DNA of 64,000 nt from Marine Group III euryarchaeote CG-Epi4 (GTDB lineage: Archaea; Thermoplasmatota; Poseidoniia; MGIII; CG-Epi1), in NCBI GenBank assembly GCA_001875365.1, contig MIYX01000001.1, forward strand, positions 1 through 64,000, given 5' to 3'. Shown here one piece after another: positions 42,667 through 52,254 of this stretch. The notes beneath the pieces were generated by a model. The model saw only the letters and a program-made list of their open reading frames with translations. It was not told the origin of the DNA and did no database searches. Made by a program: the position numbers and the translations under genes. Each line of letters begins with the position of its first letter. Position 1 is the stretch's first letter.

Positions 42667-43642
42667 TCACTTAAAAGTTGCTAATAAAAAGGCAGAAGAA
42701 GCTAAAGACTTTTTAAAAAATAAGGGTTATTTGAACGAGAGTTATTTACCAATCAAGGAAGATAATTTTGTACTATGGCCATTAAATCAAGATTCAGTTC
42801 CATTCGAGGGTAATATTGTCATTCGTAAGGGCTCAGTACATAATAAGAAATCAAGAGATTACAGGCTTAATCTGGACAAGGAAATCAGAGATATCGCCCC
42901 AAGATCATTTGATATATTTGGAGATATCGCAATACTAAGGCTTCCAAGTGACTCAGAAGTTTATGAGAAGCAGATTGCTAAAGCTTTGCTTTTATCTCAC
43001 AAGAATATTAAAACGGTTTGTGTTGATTTAGGAGTTCATGGAGAATTTCGAATAAGAGACTTAAGAGTAATTTCAGGAGATACTAAATTTATTTCAGTCC
43101 ACAAAGAAAATGGTATGAAATTTGAGGCAGATATTTCTAAAGTATATTTCTCACCTAGATTGGCTACTGAAAGGGAAAGGTTGTCTTCAATTGTAAATAA
43201 GGATGAAAATGTGCTTGATGCCTTTGCAGGAGTAGCTCCTTTTTCAATTTCGATAGCAATGAAAGGGTGTATAGTAACATCTCTGGATTCTAACCCTGAA
43301 GCAATTAAGTGGGCATTGAGGAATTTCAATCGTAATGGGGTACATAAAAAACATTTCAGTTTTTTTAATTCAAAATTTGAAGACTACAACTTCGGAGAAC
43401 AAAAGTTTGACAGGATAATTCTGAACAATCCTACTAATTGTTTACCCTTTTTAGATAAAGCTATGACTCTAGTTGTTGAAATGGGAATGATTCATTTTTA
43501 CAGTATTTGTCCAAAGGATGGTTCTTTTCAGTTATCAAAGCATTTAGCAGAAGAGTTCGAATGCATAGCTAAAAGGGAAGTCCATGCATACTCTCCTTCA
43601 TCCTCACTTTTTGTGTTTGACATACGGAGAAATTTAATTTAA
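42659..43642 (+). CDS. trm5: Trm5-type tRNA (guanine-N1) methyltransferase
   Basis: The 327-residue protein has the class I SAM fold with VLDAFAGVAPFSI (motif I), TSLDSNPEAIKWALRNFNRN, and a Trm5/Tyw2-like preceding domain (FDIFGDIAILRLP, VYFSPRLATERERL). The catalytic-region motif reads ILNNPTN instead of the usual NLP. It should make m1G37 in tRNAs reading C-starting codons, such as the tRNA-Arg(GCG) with G37 encoded here; a wyosine-pathway role is the alternative. The TTG start overlaps the gcvH end. Confidence 0.87.
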   Translation: MISHLKVANKKAEEAKDFLKNKGYLNESYLPIKEDNFVLWPLNQDSVPFEGNIVIRKGSVHNKKSRDYRLNLDKEIRDIAPRSFDIFGDIAILRLPSDSEVYEKQIAKALLLSHKNIKTVCVDLGVHGEFRIRDLRVISGDTKFISVHKENGMKFEADISKVYFSPRLATERERLSSIVNKDENVLDAFAGVAPFSISIAMKGCIVTSLDSNPEAIKWALRNFNRNGVHKKHFSFFNSKFEDYNFGEQKFDRIILNNPTNCLPFLDKAMTLVVEMGMIHFYSICPKDGSFQLSKHLAEEFECIAKREVHAYSPSSSLFVFDIRRNLI

Positions 43643-43665
43643 TGTCCAAAATACAAACCAGTAAG

Positions 43666-43783
43666 TTTTTATATTAGTTATTGGAAAACTGGGTATTCTT
43701 TTATTAAGGCCTTGTCAATGGTATGTAACCGTTTACCTTGATGGTAATATGGTAATAGGACAAAACGCGAAGGTGTGCAAAAT
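43666..43783 (+). promoter_or_regulatory. Promoter and leader of the 1773-residue surface protein, with Shine-Dalgarno
   Basis: A strong TATA-like TTTTTATATT (43666-43675) lies 109 bp before the ATG at 43784, giving a leader of about 85 nt, unusual here. The leader ends with AAGGTG, whose AGGTG is complementary to the 16S rRNA 3' end 8 nt before the ATG; this decides for ATG 43784 over GTG 43775. The leader holds short self-complementary stretches (GGTA and TTACC around 43720-43740) but no riboswitch I recognise. Confidence 0.5.
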
Positions 43784-46700
43784 ATGAATACAAACGTATC
43801 AAAATCAAGTTCCCTGCAAGGGAAGATGATGGCAATTCTCGTTGTCGCTTTATTTGCACTTAGCAGCTTTTCTGCTATGGTGTCAGCTAGCGATGATGTA
43901 GATGAAGAAAAAGAAATAACCTCGGGAATAACCCTTGGTGAAGCATTAGTCACAGAGTCTGAAGGAGAAATTCAAATTATGAGTGAATCTAATCCAGTCT
44001 CAGATTATGACGGCGGAGATCTGCCAATTGCTGTGAGTATGGCTGAGGGTAAATTTTCTCCAGTCAGGCAAGATTCTGGTGAGGCTAAAGTTCTCCTTAT
44101 GGATGATGATGCAGAAAACTGGATGTCAGGTCCATGGCTAGAGGCATCACATGTTGCTACTGCATTAAACGATGGTGGCTATTCTTATGATGTTTTCAGA
44201 GCTGGAGGTTGGGATGGTGTGACAAAAGAGTTACCATCAGGTAACACAGGTCTATCTATCATTGATGATTATGAAGTTTTACTTTGGTATGGTGGATGGC
44301 ACAACGGCCTTATTAGTTCTGGTGAGCAAGCAATTGTTGAAGATTATCTAGACGGCGATTGTGGATCTGCAGATACTTTCTGTACAACAAATCGAAACAT
44401 TATTGTTTTAACGCAGAAGGTTGATTGGTTCGATTCACGCTCAGGTAATTTTGAAAATACGTACATGCATGCTGATACAGTCGGTTCAAGTTACATGGTT
44501 GTTGGAGGAACCTCTAACCCGATGAAAGGAGTTTCAGGCTCTATTTTTGAAGGAAAGGAGTTTTCAACTGATACGGCTGGAGTTCATTACCTTGATAGGC
44601 CTTGTGGGATTAAACCAACGGGTCCTGAAGCCGTAGGTGCATTTTGGTTTGACCAAAGAAAAGGTGCAGCAGATGGGCATGAATATCACGCAGTTCAGTT
44701 TCCATCCGAAACATATGCAGGCACACAAACACACAAATCCTTTTTGTTTGCAGATGAGATAGGTGTCTTTGATAAGAGATCAGATAGAGCTGATTTCTTC
44801 GCATCAATTTTATCATGGATGGAAGTTACACAAGAAAGTACTAAAAATGTAGACATTGGAATTGGAGGTTTAGATATTCCTAACCATGTCCAGTATTGGA
44901 GATCAATTGAAGCTATGGAACCGGTTGACATTAGTGTCACAGTAACAAACTTTGGAATGTTACCTCAGAGTAGTACTGCTGTAAAGTTAAAATTAAAGAA
45001 TCAATTTGGTCAAATTTTATTTGATAGCACATTTGATACACGTGCTTTCCCTTCTGGCCACCCTATGCACATTGAAGATTCTATGCAAAACGGGGATAGT
45101 ATTGTCTTTACCTTTAATAAAACGAACGACGCACATCAAAGAACATATGATGGTTTAGATCCTAATAAAGCTAGGGATGTTCTCTTTACTAGTGCAGGTA
45201 TGGATGTTTTGACAGTTCAAGTGTTTCATACAGGAGACCAAGGATCTCCAAATGATTTTATTCAGGCCGATGTTGGAGTAGGCAAGTGGATTGATACTTT
45301 AGAAGAAGCTGAAGATGAGATTGGAAAGACAGGAACTTTTGGAGATACTACAGATAATGGAGCCAATAGTTTTGAAGGTCAAAACATGCACAGAACAAGC
45401 AGTTATGATTGGAATGCAGATGGCTGTGGATATTTTGATAATGATGAAGAAACTTGTACTGCTAATAATCATGATGTGAATAAGACAGTTAACTCGGTTT
45501 ACCACGAAGGTAAATCTTCTTTAGCCATGTTTAATACGAGTGGTTGGTACAAAACAGGTGCAAATCCAAATATATGTGAATGGGGAGATGACTCATTGTC
45601 TGATTCCAATTGTCCTAAATTTGCTATGCAGCCTAATCAAGATGATTACTATGTTTCACCAGCCATGGATTTGAGTGCTATGGAAGAAGTTGTAATCGGT
45701 ATGCTATTCACAGGCTGTATGGAGTCTGGTGATTACTTCCGCATGCAAATATCAACAGATGGTGTACAATTTACTAACTTAATCAGTTATTCAGGTTTCT
45801 GTCCTGGAGAGGGATCATGGTATTTATGGGGAGGTTCAAATCAGAAATATCAAGGATACGTATTAAGTGATAATTACTACGGAACTGATGAAACCGACAC
45901 AGTATATTTCAGAATTCAAGCTGATGCAGACGGTGATCAAAATACGGAAGGCAGCAGGCCTTACGCAGGTTGGTTTATTGATGAAATTGTTTTCCGAGGA
46001 ACTGAGAAAATTACCAGAGATGTGGCTGTCGGTGATGTCACCGTTGATAAAGATTTTGAAGTAAAGCCTGGTGGTGATTCATTATGGAGAGAAGCTAATG
46101 CAACAATAATCAACGCAGGTGAAACTTCATGGACAAGTTTGGGAGTAAGATTTACTGTAAGTAATTTGCAGGGTGAAGATGTTACCGATTTCTTAGATAT
46201 GAGTGAAGGAACTATAAGTACATTAGATGGTAATTCAATTTATGGAGACATAACTAAGAATGCAGATCAAAAAGATCTATTTACTGAGTTTAGGTGTCCA
46301 GGTGCAAATACTTACTTTTTAACAGTAGATGTTATTGTTCCATCAGGTAAAGATTTCTTCCCATGGAATAATTCCAAAACAGTATCATTCCGTGTGTTTG
46401 ACAATTTCTTTTCAGATGACTTCGATACGGGAGATAGATCAGACTATGAGTATACAGAAGTTGGACGGTTAGATACAGGCAGTCAATATAACCGATGGTT
46501 AATCCGTTCTGAAGGAAATAACGCTTACAGCGGTCAATATGTGCTCCAGTATGCTAAGGAAGGAACTCATAATGATAATACTCCGACTACAATAGGTGGC
46601 CGTGACGACAGTTACATTACGCAAGATCAGTATGATCGTGATGGTGAGGGTAGCAAGTGGCAACCTGATGTTAACGTAGATCTTCGAGCAGCTTTCAAGC

Positions 46701-49105
46701 CTTTAATTATGTACGCAATTAAATGGGATTTGGCAGCAGGAGATAGGCTTGAAGTTCGAGCATCAACAGACTTTGATAGTGCACAAAAAATTGGTGGAAC
46801 TGAAACCTGGACTGTTGTTAAGACTTATGAAAATAATTGTGCCTGTCCGATGTTTAGTGAAGATAAAACTACTTGGATTTTGGAAGAATTGAGTCTTGAA
46901 GCCTTTGAAGGTTATCAAACTTGGATTGACTTCAGGGTAGTCACTGCTAACGGCGGAGGACAAGGAGTTCTTATCGATGATATAGCAGTGATTGGTAATG
47001 AATACAGAAATAATGTTGACATCGTAGATGTTGATACTGTTAGGTATTCAGCATCAGGAGAAGAACATGATCTATCCGTTACTGTTAGAGGCATTGGTCT
47101 TGAAGATCAAAGTGGAGTTACAGTTGCAGCCAGGATTACTGATTCTAACGGCCTTCGTGTATGGCCAGCAGATAGAACATTTAATTTCTTTACAATTCCC
47201 GTTTCTCTTGCTAAAGGTGAAGATTTCACAGTTGACCCTGATACAGCTGGAAGTGACTGGAAGTGGGGCTCAGATTTAGCTCCAGGAATTTACAGAATGC
47301 ACATTCAAGCTTTGAGAGATGATAATGTTCAAGTACCTGATGAAAGTCCAGCTAATAACTTCAAAACAATAACTTTAGTTTTAGGTGCAGCTTTGCTTAC
47401 TGGTGAACAGTGGACAATGGGAGATGGCTGGAGCGCAGGTTCCTACATATGGGATGGTTCAGATGATGGTTCCCTGACTTCTGAATTCTTCACAGTTTGG
47501 AATAGTAGGCCATTTTTGGTTGTTGAAGCTGAATATGAGTTAATTGATGCCAGCGTCAAAGCACAAGTGAGAGCAGGTAACACCGGACCTTGGTATGATG
47601 TTAAATGGCGAGCTGCAGATCAGTTGGCTTCTTTATACTCTATACCTTCAGCTAACTATACCCAGTTACCTTTGGCTTGGGAAGGTAGCAGTGCATTTGA
47701 TAACTCAACTGCCCAGACTTTCTTTGCAGATTTAGGTGCAGTTGAAGAATTAGGGGATGGTTCAGGAAGTCTTCAAGATGCTTACATTGGAAGTGATATG
47801 CAAATTCGTTTGACTGGATACAGATCAGGTCCTAGTGCCTCAGGAATGTTCAAGGCATATTATCCATCAGTATTCGGTTTGGATGATTACTCAGTAGATT
47901 TGAAAGATATATCTCCTAAGACCCAGAATGGTGAACCTTCATCTCTAACAGGAGACACTGTAAGTAGAACATATACCGTAAAAGTCAATAACTTTGGTGC
48001 TGCATCAGATTCTGGTGTTGTGGACTTTGTTTTGACTGCACCAGATAATTCCTTTGTTGAATTGTATGATGGAACTATGGCAATTATGGATTCTGTACTT
48101 CAAACAGGTAGAGACACTTATGTCGCAATTAAGCCAATAAGTGGATCATGGGGTAACGGAAGAGATGACTTGTCCGGCGGTGATCAGACTGCATACATTA
48201 ACTCAGATGGTCAAATAGGTTGGCCTAGTGGAAATGTGGACACCGGTCAACCAACTGGATGGGAAATAAGTAATCCTACTAAGACTTCGTGGAACTCTGT
48301 AGATGGAAAGCCTATGGAACCTAGTGCAGCTAATTTTGTAAGTCCAGGTCAAGTAATGACAGTAAATATTGATGTAAGTATAGGATATGCTCAATGGGCG
48401 CCTCCAGGTACTTACAGTATACAAGCTGATGCAAGATCTTGGTCCGACTACGACAACACTTTCACGAGTGGAGATTCTGATGGTCAAGCAACCATGATAA
48501 TTGCAAAACCAGACCTTTCAATAGGTAGTGATGTAAGATATATTTCACACGCAACAGGTTACGGAGAATCAGGTGCAGGTTGGGTTAAGAAGACAGGATG
48601 TGTTAACAACCCAGCAGCTAATAACCCATGTGAAACCGATGAATACTTCAGATTCATGTTCCAAGTAGAAAATACAGGAACTGAGACTGTAGGTACATTT
48701 AGAGTAGGTCTTCTTGATTTCGAAAGTAATCCACTTGGAGTACAAGTTGGTCTTTATTGGACTAGCTCAGGTTGGGCTATAGACAATACGAAGACGACAG
48801 CATATGGAGCTGAGATTGTACAATTAGGTAATAAGAAATATATTGCTTTCGGAGCATTAGCAAGTGAGTTAGGTATGTCTGCAGGTCCTGGTGATGATAG
48901 TACGGGATCTTATGACTTCTATCTTGCAGTTGATACAGAGGATACTGTTTCTGAATCCAACGAAAACAACAACAGATATCCTGTAACAGTTACAGCTGTC
49001 AAAGAAGTGAACACAGTTCCTTCCTTTGGATTGTCGTTGTTAAGTATGTCAATTAGCGGTCTCTTGGCTGCAATTGGAATTGCTCTAAGGCAAAAAGAAG
49101 AATAA
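43784..49105 (+). CDS. Giant secreted surface protein with C-terminal anchor
   Basis: The 1773-residue protein has a signal peptide (about 12-36, ending MVSAS). Near residues 95-115 it has an AKVLLMDDDAENW module like those in secreted archaeal proteases. CARDB-like Ig domains follow (e.g. VDISVTVTNFG), with two jelly-roll/MAM-like segments and many Asp, Gly and Trp residues. It ends in one membrane helix with a basic tail (GIALRQKEE), preceded by VPSFG, suggesting surface anchoring; whether this is an archaeosortase-type signal is uncertain. No protease triad is seen. It is a likely S-layer-like or adhesion component. A perfect 10-bp hairpin follows the stop. Confidence 0.82.
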   Translation: MNTNVSKSSSLQGKMMAILVVALFALSSFSAMVSASDDVDEEKEITSGITLGEALVTESEGEIQIMSESNPVSDYDGGDLPIAVSMAEGKFSPVRQDSGEAKVLLMDDDAENWMSGPWLEASHVATALNDGGYSYDVFRAGGWDGVTKELPSGNTGLSIIDDYEVLLWYGGWHNGLISSGEQAIVEDYLDGDCGSADTFCTTNRNIIVLTQKVDWFDSRSGNFENTYMHADTVGSSYMVVGGTSNPMKGVSGSIFEGKEFSTDTAGVHYLDRPCGIKPTGPEAVGAFWFDQRKGAADGHEYHAVQFPSETYAGTQTHKSFLFADEIGVFDKRSDRADFFASILSWMEVTQESTKNVDIGIGGLDIPNHVQYWRSIEAMEPVDISVTVTNFGMLPQSSTAVKLKLKNQFGQILFDSTFDTRAFPSGHPMHIEDSMQNGDSIVFTFNKTNDAHQRTYDGLDPNKARDVLFTSAGMDVLTVQVFHTGDQGSPNDFIQADVGVGKWIDTLEEAEDEIGKTGTFGDTTDNGANSFEGQNMHRTSSYDWNADGCGYFDNDEETCTANNHDVNKTVNSVYHEGKSSLAMFNTSGWYKTGANPNICEWGDDSLSDSNCPKFAMQPNQDDYYVSPAMDLSAMEEVVIGMLFTGCMESGDYFRMQISTDGVQFTNLISYSGFCPGEGSWYLWGGSNQKYQGYVLSDNYYGTDETDTVYFRIQADADGDQNTEGSRPYAGWFIDEIVFRGTEKITRDVAVGDVTVDKDFEVKPGGDSLWREANATIINAGETSWTSLGVRFTVSNLQGEDVTDFLDMSEGTISTLDGNSIYGDITKNADQKDLFTEFRCPGANTYFLTVDVIVPSGKDFFPWNNSKTVSFRVFDNFFSDDFDTGDRSDYEYTEVGRLDTGSQYNRWLIRSEGNNAYSGQYVLQYAKEGTHNDNTPTTIGGRDDSYITQDQYDRDGEGSKWQPDVNVDLRAAFKPLIMYAIKWDLAAGDRLEVRASTDFDSAQKIGGTETWTVVKTYENNCACPMFSEDKTTWILEELSLEAFEGYQTWIDFRVVTANGGGQGVLIDDIAVIGNEYRNNVDIVDVDTVRYSASGEEHDLSVTVRGIGLEDQSGVTVAARITDSNGLRVWPADRTFNFFTIPVSLAKGEDFTVDPDTAGSDWKWGSDLAPGIYRMHIQALRDDNVQVPDESPANNFKTITLVLGAALLTGEQWTMGDGWSAGSYIWDGSDDGSLTSEFFTVWNSRPFLVVEAEYELIDASVKAQVRAGNTGPWYDVKWRAADQLASLYSIPSANYTQLPLAWEGSSAFDNSTAQTFFADLGAVEELGDGSGSLQDAYIGSDMQIRLTGYRSGPSASGMFKAYYPSVFGLDDYSVDLKDISPKTQNGEPSSLTGDTVSRTYTVKVNNFGAASDSGVVDFVLTAPDNSFVELYDGTMAIMDSVLQTGRDTYVAIKPISGSWGNGRDDLSGGDQTAYINSDGQIGWPSGNVDTGQPTGWEISNPTKTSWNSVDGKPMEPSAANFVSPGQVMTVNIDVSIGYAQWAPPGTYSIQADARSWSDYDNTFTSGDSDGQATMIIAKPDLSIGSDVRYISHATGYGESGAGWVKKTGCVNNPAANNPCETDEYFRFMFQVENTGTETVGTFRVGLLDFESNPLGVQVGLYWTSSGWAIDNTKTTAYGAEIVQLGNKKYIAFGALASELGMSAGPGDDSTGSYDFYLAVDTEDTVSESNENNNRYPVTVTAVKEVNTVPSFGLSLLSMSISGLLAAIGIALRQKEE

Positions 49106-49124
49106 GGAATTAGTAAAATAGTAG

Positions 49125-49146
49125 TAAGGGAAGCTTGCTTCCCTTA
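49125..49146. terminator. Hairpin after the giant surface-protein gene
   Basis: TAAGGGAAGC and GCTTCCCTTA form a perfect 10-bp stem around a TT loop, starting 20 bp after the stop and lying between two convergent genes. It can act as a transcript-end hairpin for either strand; no T-run follows. Seen in sequence, function inferred. Confidence 0.5.
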
Positions 49147-49191
49147 TCTACAATTATGTGTCTGTAATTCATAGCGTAAGCTAGATTTACA

Positions 49192-50115
49192 TTATGCAAT
49201 AAAAGTATTAAATTCCCTGCAGAATATGCAAGGTTCAGAACTTCCAGACGGTTCGCCGCATTTCGGACATGGAGTCAAGTCTTCGGGTTTTAGCATATTT
49301 TCTCTTATCTTTTCCATTCCATTAACTAAAGAATGCCTTGTTCCAGGTTGTTCCTTTTCTAATTTCATTAAAAGGTCCCTAAATGTATTCCTTTGGGCAC
49401 CTCCAGAATGGGGGCAGTCGCCATCGTGAATTTCCATTTCTTTTAAGATTGAATAAAGATAAACCTCTTGTTCAGGAAGTCTTCGTAAAGGTAGTAAACG
49501 TGGAACAAATCCCTTTTGTACAAATTTATGGGGTGCCATTCTAGATAATCTTGCAATATCGCCTCTAGCGTGGTTCATTAAAACAGTCTGTGCAAAATCA
49601 TCAAGGTTATGTCCAAGGATCAAGCAATCAACATTACTTCGCTTAGCCATCTGATTTAGGGACCTTCTTCTTAAAATACCGCAAGGTGAACAGGGAGAAC
49701 CTTGAGGCGGTTTTTCAATCAAAAGTTCACCTAACGTTACTCCAATCAATTCTTTATATGAAAATATTTCTAATTCTATTCCTAGCTTATCACATTCATA
49801 TGCTGCGCAATCTAATGATTTTGATCTGTAATTTGCAATTCCTTCGTCAACTGAAAGTCCAATTATATCAATATTTCTTTCACCAATATAAGATTTTAAA
49901 ATATGCAGAGCTACGGTTGAATCCTTGCCACCTGAGAGGCCAATTCCTATTTTCTTAATTTGAATATTAGAATTTTTTATTAATAGATTAACTTGTTTTC
50001 GTAATTCTTTATTAGCATTCTTTTCAAATGACTTAAAAAAACAGGATTTACACAATATTTCTCCGGAATATCGTCTACTTATGACTGGATCTTCCTTGCA
50101 ATGATTGCAACCCAT
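49192..50115 (-). CDS. ncsA: tRNA 2-thiolation enzyme, TtuA/NcsA family
   Basis: From the ATG at 50115 the protein has 307 residues. It has an N-terminal zinc finger (MGCNHCKED, LCKSCF), the PP-loop LSGGKDST, the iron-sulfur/catalytic cysteines of the pair CSPC and the later CPHSGG, and a C-terminal CPKCGE/CIFC zinc finger. TtuA/NcsA enzymes thiolate tRNA uridines (position 54 or 34) by adenylation. It is not the GMP synthase PP-loop subunit. The TTG at 50121 is an alternative start, but a minus-strand TATA-like box at 50134-50143 is 23 bp from the ATG. Confidence 0.9.
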   Translation of the reverse strand: MGCNHCKEDPVISRRYSGEILCKSCFFKSFEKNANKELRKQVNLLIKNSNIQIKKIGIGLSGGKDSTVALHILKSYIGERNIDIIGLSVDEGIANYRSKSLDCAAYECDKLGIELEIFSYKELIGVTLGELLIEKPPQGSPCSPCGILRRRSLNQMAKRSNVDCLILGHNLDDFAQTVLMNHARGDIARLSRMAPHKFVQKGFVPRLLPLRRLPEQEVYLYSILKEMEIHDGDCPHSGGAQRNTFRDLLMKLEKEQPGTRHSLVNGMEKIRENMLKPEDLTPCPKCGEPSGSSEPCIFCREFNTFIA

Positions 50116-50206
50116 AAACAATTATAAACTATACTTTATAATAATTAAATGGCACCGAAAGTATGACACATAGTTGTCGCAGTTTTTGATTATTATTTTA
50201 AATTAT

Positions 50207-50223
50207 GACGCATTAAAAGCGTC
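50207..50223 (+). promoter_or_regulatory. Inverted repeat upstream of the RHH-ftsZ operon, possible operator
   Basis: GACGC-ATTAAAA-GCGTC, extended to 6-bp arms by flanking T and A, ends about 13 bp before the TATA-like GTTTATATA (50236-50244) of the RHH gene. RHH proteins often bind inverted repeats at their own promoters. That this is its operator is inference from position only. Confidence 0.35.
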
Positions 50224-50235
50224 AAAAAGCATTAA

Positions 50236-50244
50236 GTTTATATA
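50236..50244 (+). promoter_or_regulatory. TATA box of the RHH-ftsZ operon
   Basis: GTTTATATA is centred about 28 bp before the ATG at 50269, the first gene of the two-gene unit. Confidence 0.5.
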
Positions 50245-50268
50245 CTAGCTTGATTAGTTTGATGCAAC

Positions 50269-50664
50269 ATGGCCCCACTAGGACCTCTAACTTCTAAGAG
50301 ATTGACTGTACGTTTAGATCCTGAAAGGGCCGCTAGAATTGAGTATTGGGCTTCCGAAAATCCTTTGAGAATTAAATCATATAATCAATTGGTCCAAGAA
50401 GCTCTTGATGAATATATCGATCGTAATACTCCCTCACCTAATGAAAAGATTCTCAATGTCAAAATACCTGAGAATACTAGTACAAGACTGCAAGCATTGC
50501 AAGATCATGGCTTTGGTTCTACAGACCATATTGTTACAGAAGCTATTTCGAGCTATGCAATTACTAAATTAAAAGAACAAAAAGACTTTGAGTTTTTGGA
50601 TAATGAGGCTAAAATGATGACAAATCGTCGAAAGATGGTTTTTTCAGATTATGGACGTGAATAA
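50269..50664 (+). CDS. Ribbon-helix-helix protein encoded ahead of ftsZ
   Basis: The 131-residue protein has two tandem RHH-like motifs: KRLTVRLDPERAARIEYWA...SYNQLVQEALDEYI in the first half and LNVKIPENTSTRLQALQ...DHIVTEAISSYA in the second. A single chain with two RHH units may form one DNA-binding domain by itself. It lies 2 bp upstream of ftsZ, so the two are co-transcribed; RHH proteins beside ftsZ in archaea include cell-division regulators such as CdrS. The role here is inferred from that precedent. Confidence 0.82.
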   Translation: MAPLGPLTSKRLTVRLDPERAARIEYWASENPLRIKSYNQLVQEALDEYIDRNTPSPNEKILNVKIPENTSTRLQALQDHGFGSTDHIVTEAISSYAITKLKEQKDFEFLDNEAKMMTNRRKMVFSDYGRE

Positions 50665-50666
50665 AA

Positions 50667-51713
50667 ATGATGGAAAGATTAGAAAGTTTTGATAGCAGTG
50701 ACCTGATGGAATTTGTTACAGCTCCCCAAGTTAAATTAATTGGTACAGGAGGAGCCGGAAACAATATTCTAGATAGGCTGTATAGTAGGAGAGTTAAGGG
50801 TGTTGAAACAATTGCCTTGAACACAGATGCTAACCATTTGAGTAAAAGTAAGGCTCATGTAAGAAAGGTAATTGGTGCTAAGATTACAGAGGGTAGAGGT
50901 GCAGGTGGCGATCCTTATATTGGTAAAAGATGTGCAGAAGATGATGAAGAGTCTATAAGAGATAAATTGAGTGGTGGAGATATTATATTCATTATAGCTG
51001 GAATGGGTGGAGGTACTGGAACAGGTAGCGCTCCAGTTATTGCCAAATACGCTAAAGAGACTGATGCGGTTGTAGTTGGTGTAGCTATTCTGCCATTCAA
51101 AGAAGAGGGTTCACCTAGGCGCAAGATTGCCTTAGAAGGTTTATCAGAGCTAAAGAAGAATTGTGATTGCGTCATTGAGCTTGATAATGAGAAATTGAAT
51201 GAGTTAACTGGAGGGGACTATCCTATTCAGAAAGCTTTTAGTGTAATGTCAGATTTAGTTTCTGGAATTGTTCAATCTTTATCTGAAGTAGTAACAGAGC
51301 CTTCCATGATAAATGTAGATTTCGCAGACTTGAAAAAAATCATTGAGGCTGGAGGTACAGCCAAAGTGCTATACGGTGAATCCGATGGTTCCGATCCGGG
51401 TAGCGTTTTAGATTCCGTACTAGGCAATCCTCTCTTGGGTAATAATTACAAGGGGGCAGAAGCTGTTCTTTTGCACATAGCTGCAGGTAGCGAATTTGCT
51501 ATGAGTGATTGTCACGAAGTGTTGTCAGCTCTCAAGTATGATTTGGCTGAAGATGCCAATCTAATTTGGGGCCTTAGAACGGATGATACAATGTCAACTA
51601 GAGTTAAGGTAGTTATGCTTGTTTCAGCCATTCCAGAGAGTGAGCATGATTTGAGTACTGAAACTGATGATGAATTGAATTCTCTTGGTTCTTCAGTTCC
51701 AATGATTAACTAA
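50667..51713 (+). CDS. ftsZ: Cell division GTPase FtsZ
   Basis: The 348-residue protein is a true FtsZ: GTGGAGNNIL near the N-terminus, the tubulin signature GGGTGTGSAP at 113-122, and the synergy-loop NVDFAD at 216-221 with both acidic residues for GTP hydrolysis. It lacks a long C-terminal tail (ends SVPMIN). It should form the division ring. The stop lies 8 bp inside the convergent Nudix gene. Confidence 0.95.
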   Translation: MMERLESFDSSDLMEFVTAPQVKLIGTGGAGNNILDRLYSRRVKGVETIALNTDANHLSKSKAHVRKVIGAKITEGRGAGGDPYIGKRCAEDDEESIRDKLSGGDIIFIIAGMGGGTGTGSAPVIAKYAKETDAVVVGVAILPFKEEGSPRRKIALEGLSELKKNCDCVIELDNEKLNELTGGDYPIQKAFSVMSDLVSGIVQSLSEVVTEPSMINVDFADLKKIIEAGGTAKVLYGESDGSDPGSVLDSVLGNPLLGNNYKGAEAVLLHIAAGSEFAMSDCHEVLSALKYDLAEDANLIWGLRTDDTMSTRVKVVMLVSAIPESEHDLSTETDDELNSLGSSVPMIN

Positions 51714-52254
51714 ATTCTTTATCAATGTCATAGAGTCTAAACGCAGATAGTACTAAGCTGTGTCTTATATTACCTTCATTGATATGCTTCTGAACATTTC
51801 TCTGACTAACAATTTCAACTTCGATATCCTCTCCGGGGTCCAAATTTTGAGTGTCGACTTTTTCACAATTTTGAATTAAAATAGTGTGACATTTATTAGT
51901 TTGAAAAGCAGGATTGGGGTCTACATATCCTAAATATTTAGGATCGATTCCAGCGTATCCAGTTTCTTCCTTAAGCTCTCTTACTCCCGCTTCAATTGGA
52001 GATTCGCCTTTTTCTATGATTCCGCCAGGTATTTCTAATTCAAATTTTGAGGTTCCAAATCTATACTGTTTAACCATCACAAGCATTTGATCGGTAGTTA
52101 CAGCAATAATATTAATCCAATCAGACCCATCTAATAGAACAAATTGGTGATGTCTACCAGTTCTCGGAGACTCGGCAGTTACCTCGCGCAAGTTAAATAT
52201 ACTGAAATCTCCAGCCATTCTTTCAGAAATTGTTTTCCACTTTTTACTATTCAA
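51706..52254 (-). CDS. Nudix hydrolase, ADP-ribose pyrophosphatase type
   Basis: The 182-residue protein has an intact Nudix box, GGIIEKGESPIEAGVRELKE followed by ETG, matching GX5EX7REUXEEXGU. The surrounding layout (FELEIPGG before and YPDP-like YVDPNPAFQTNK after) fits ADP-ribose or nucleoside-diphosphate-sugar hydrolases. The TTG start overlaps the FKBP stop (TTGA). Confidence 0.88.
   Translation of the reverse strand: MNSKKWKTISERMAGDFSIFNLREVTAESPRTGRHHQFVLLDGSDWINIIAVTTDQMLVMVKQYRFGTSKFELEIPGGIIEKGESPIEAGVRELKEETGYAGIDPKYLGYVDPNPAFQTNKCHTILIQNCEKVDTQNLDPGEDIEVEIVSQRNVQKHINEGNIRHSLVLSAFRLYDIDKEFS

Noticed and set aside
49192..50115. PP-loop protein as the GMP synthase synthetase subunit
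   Set aside because: The zinc fingers at both ends and the internal CSPC and CPHS cysteines are those of TtuA/NcsA tRNA thiolases, not of GuaA.
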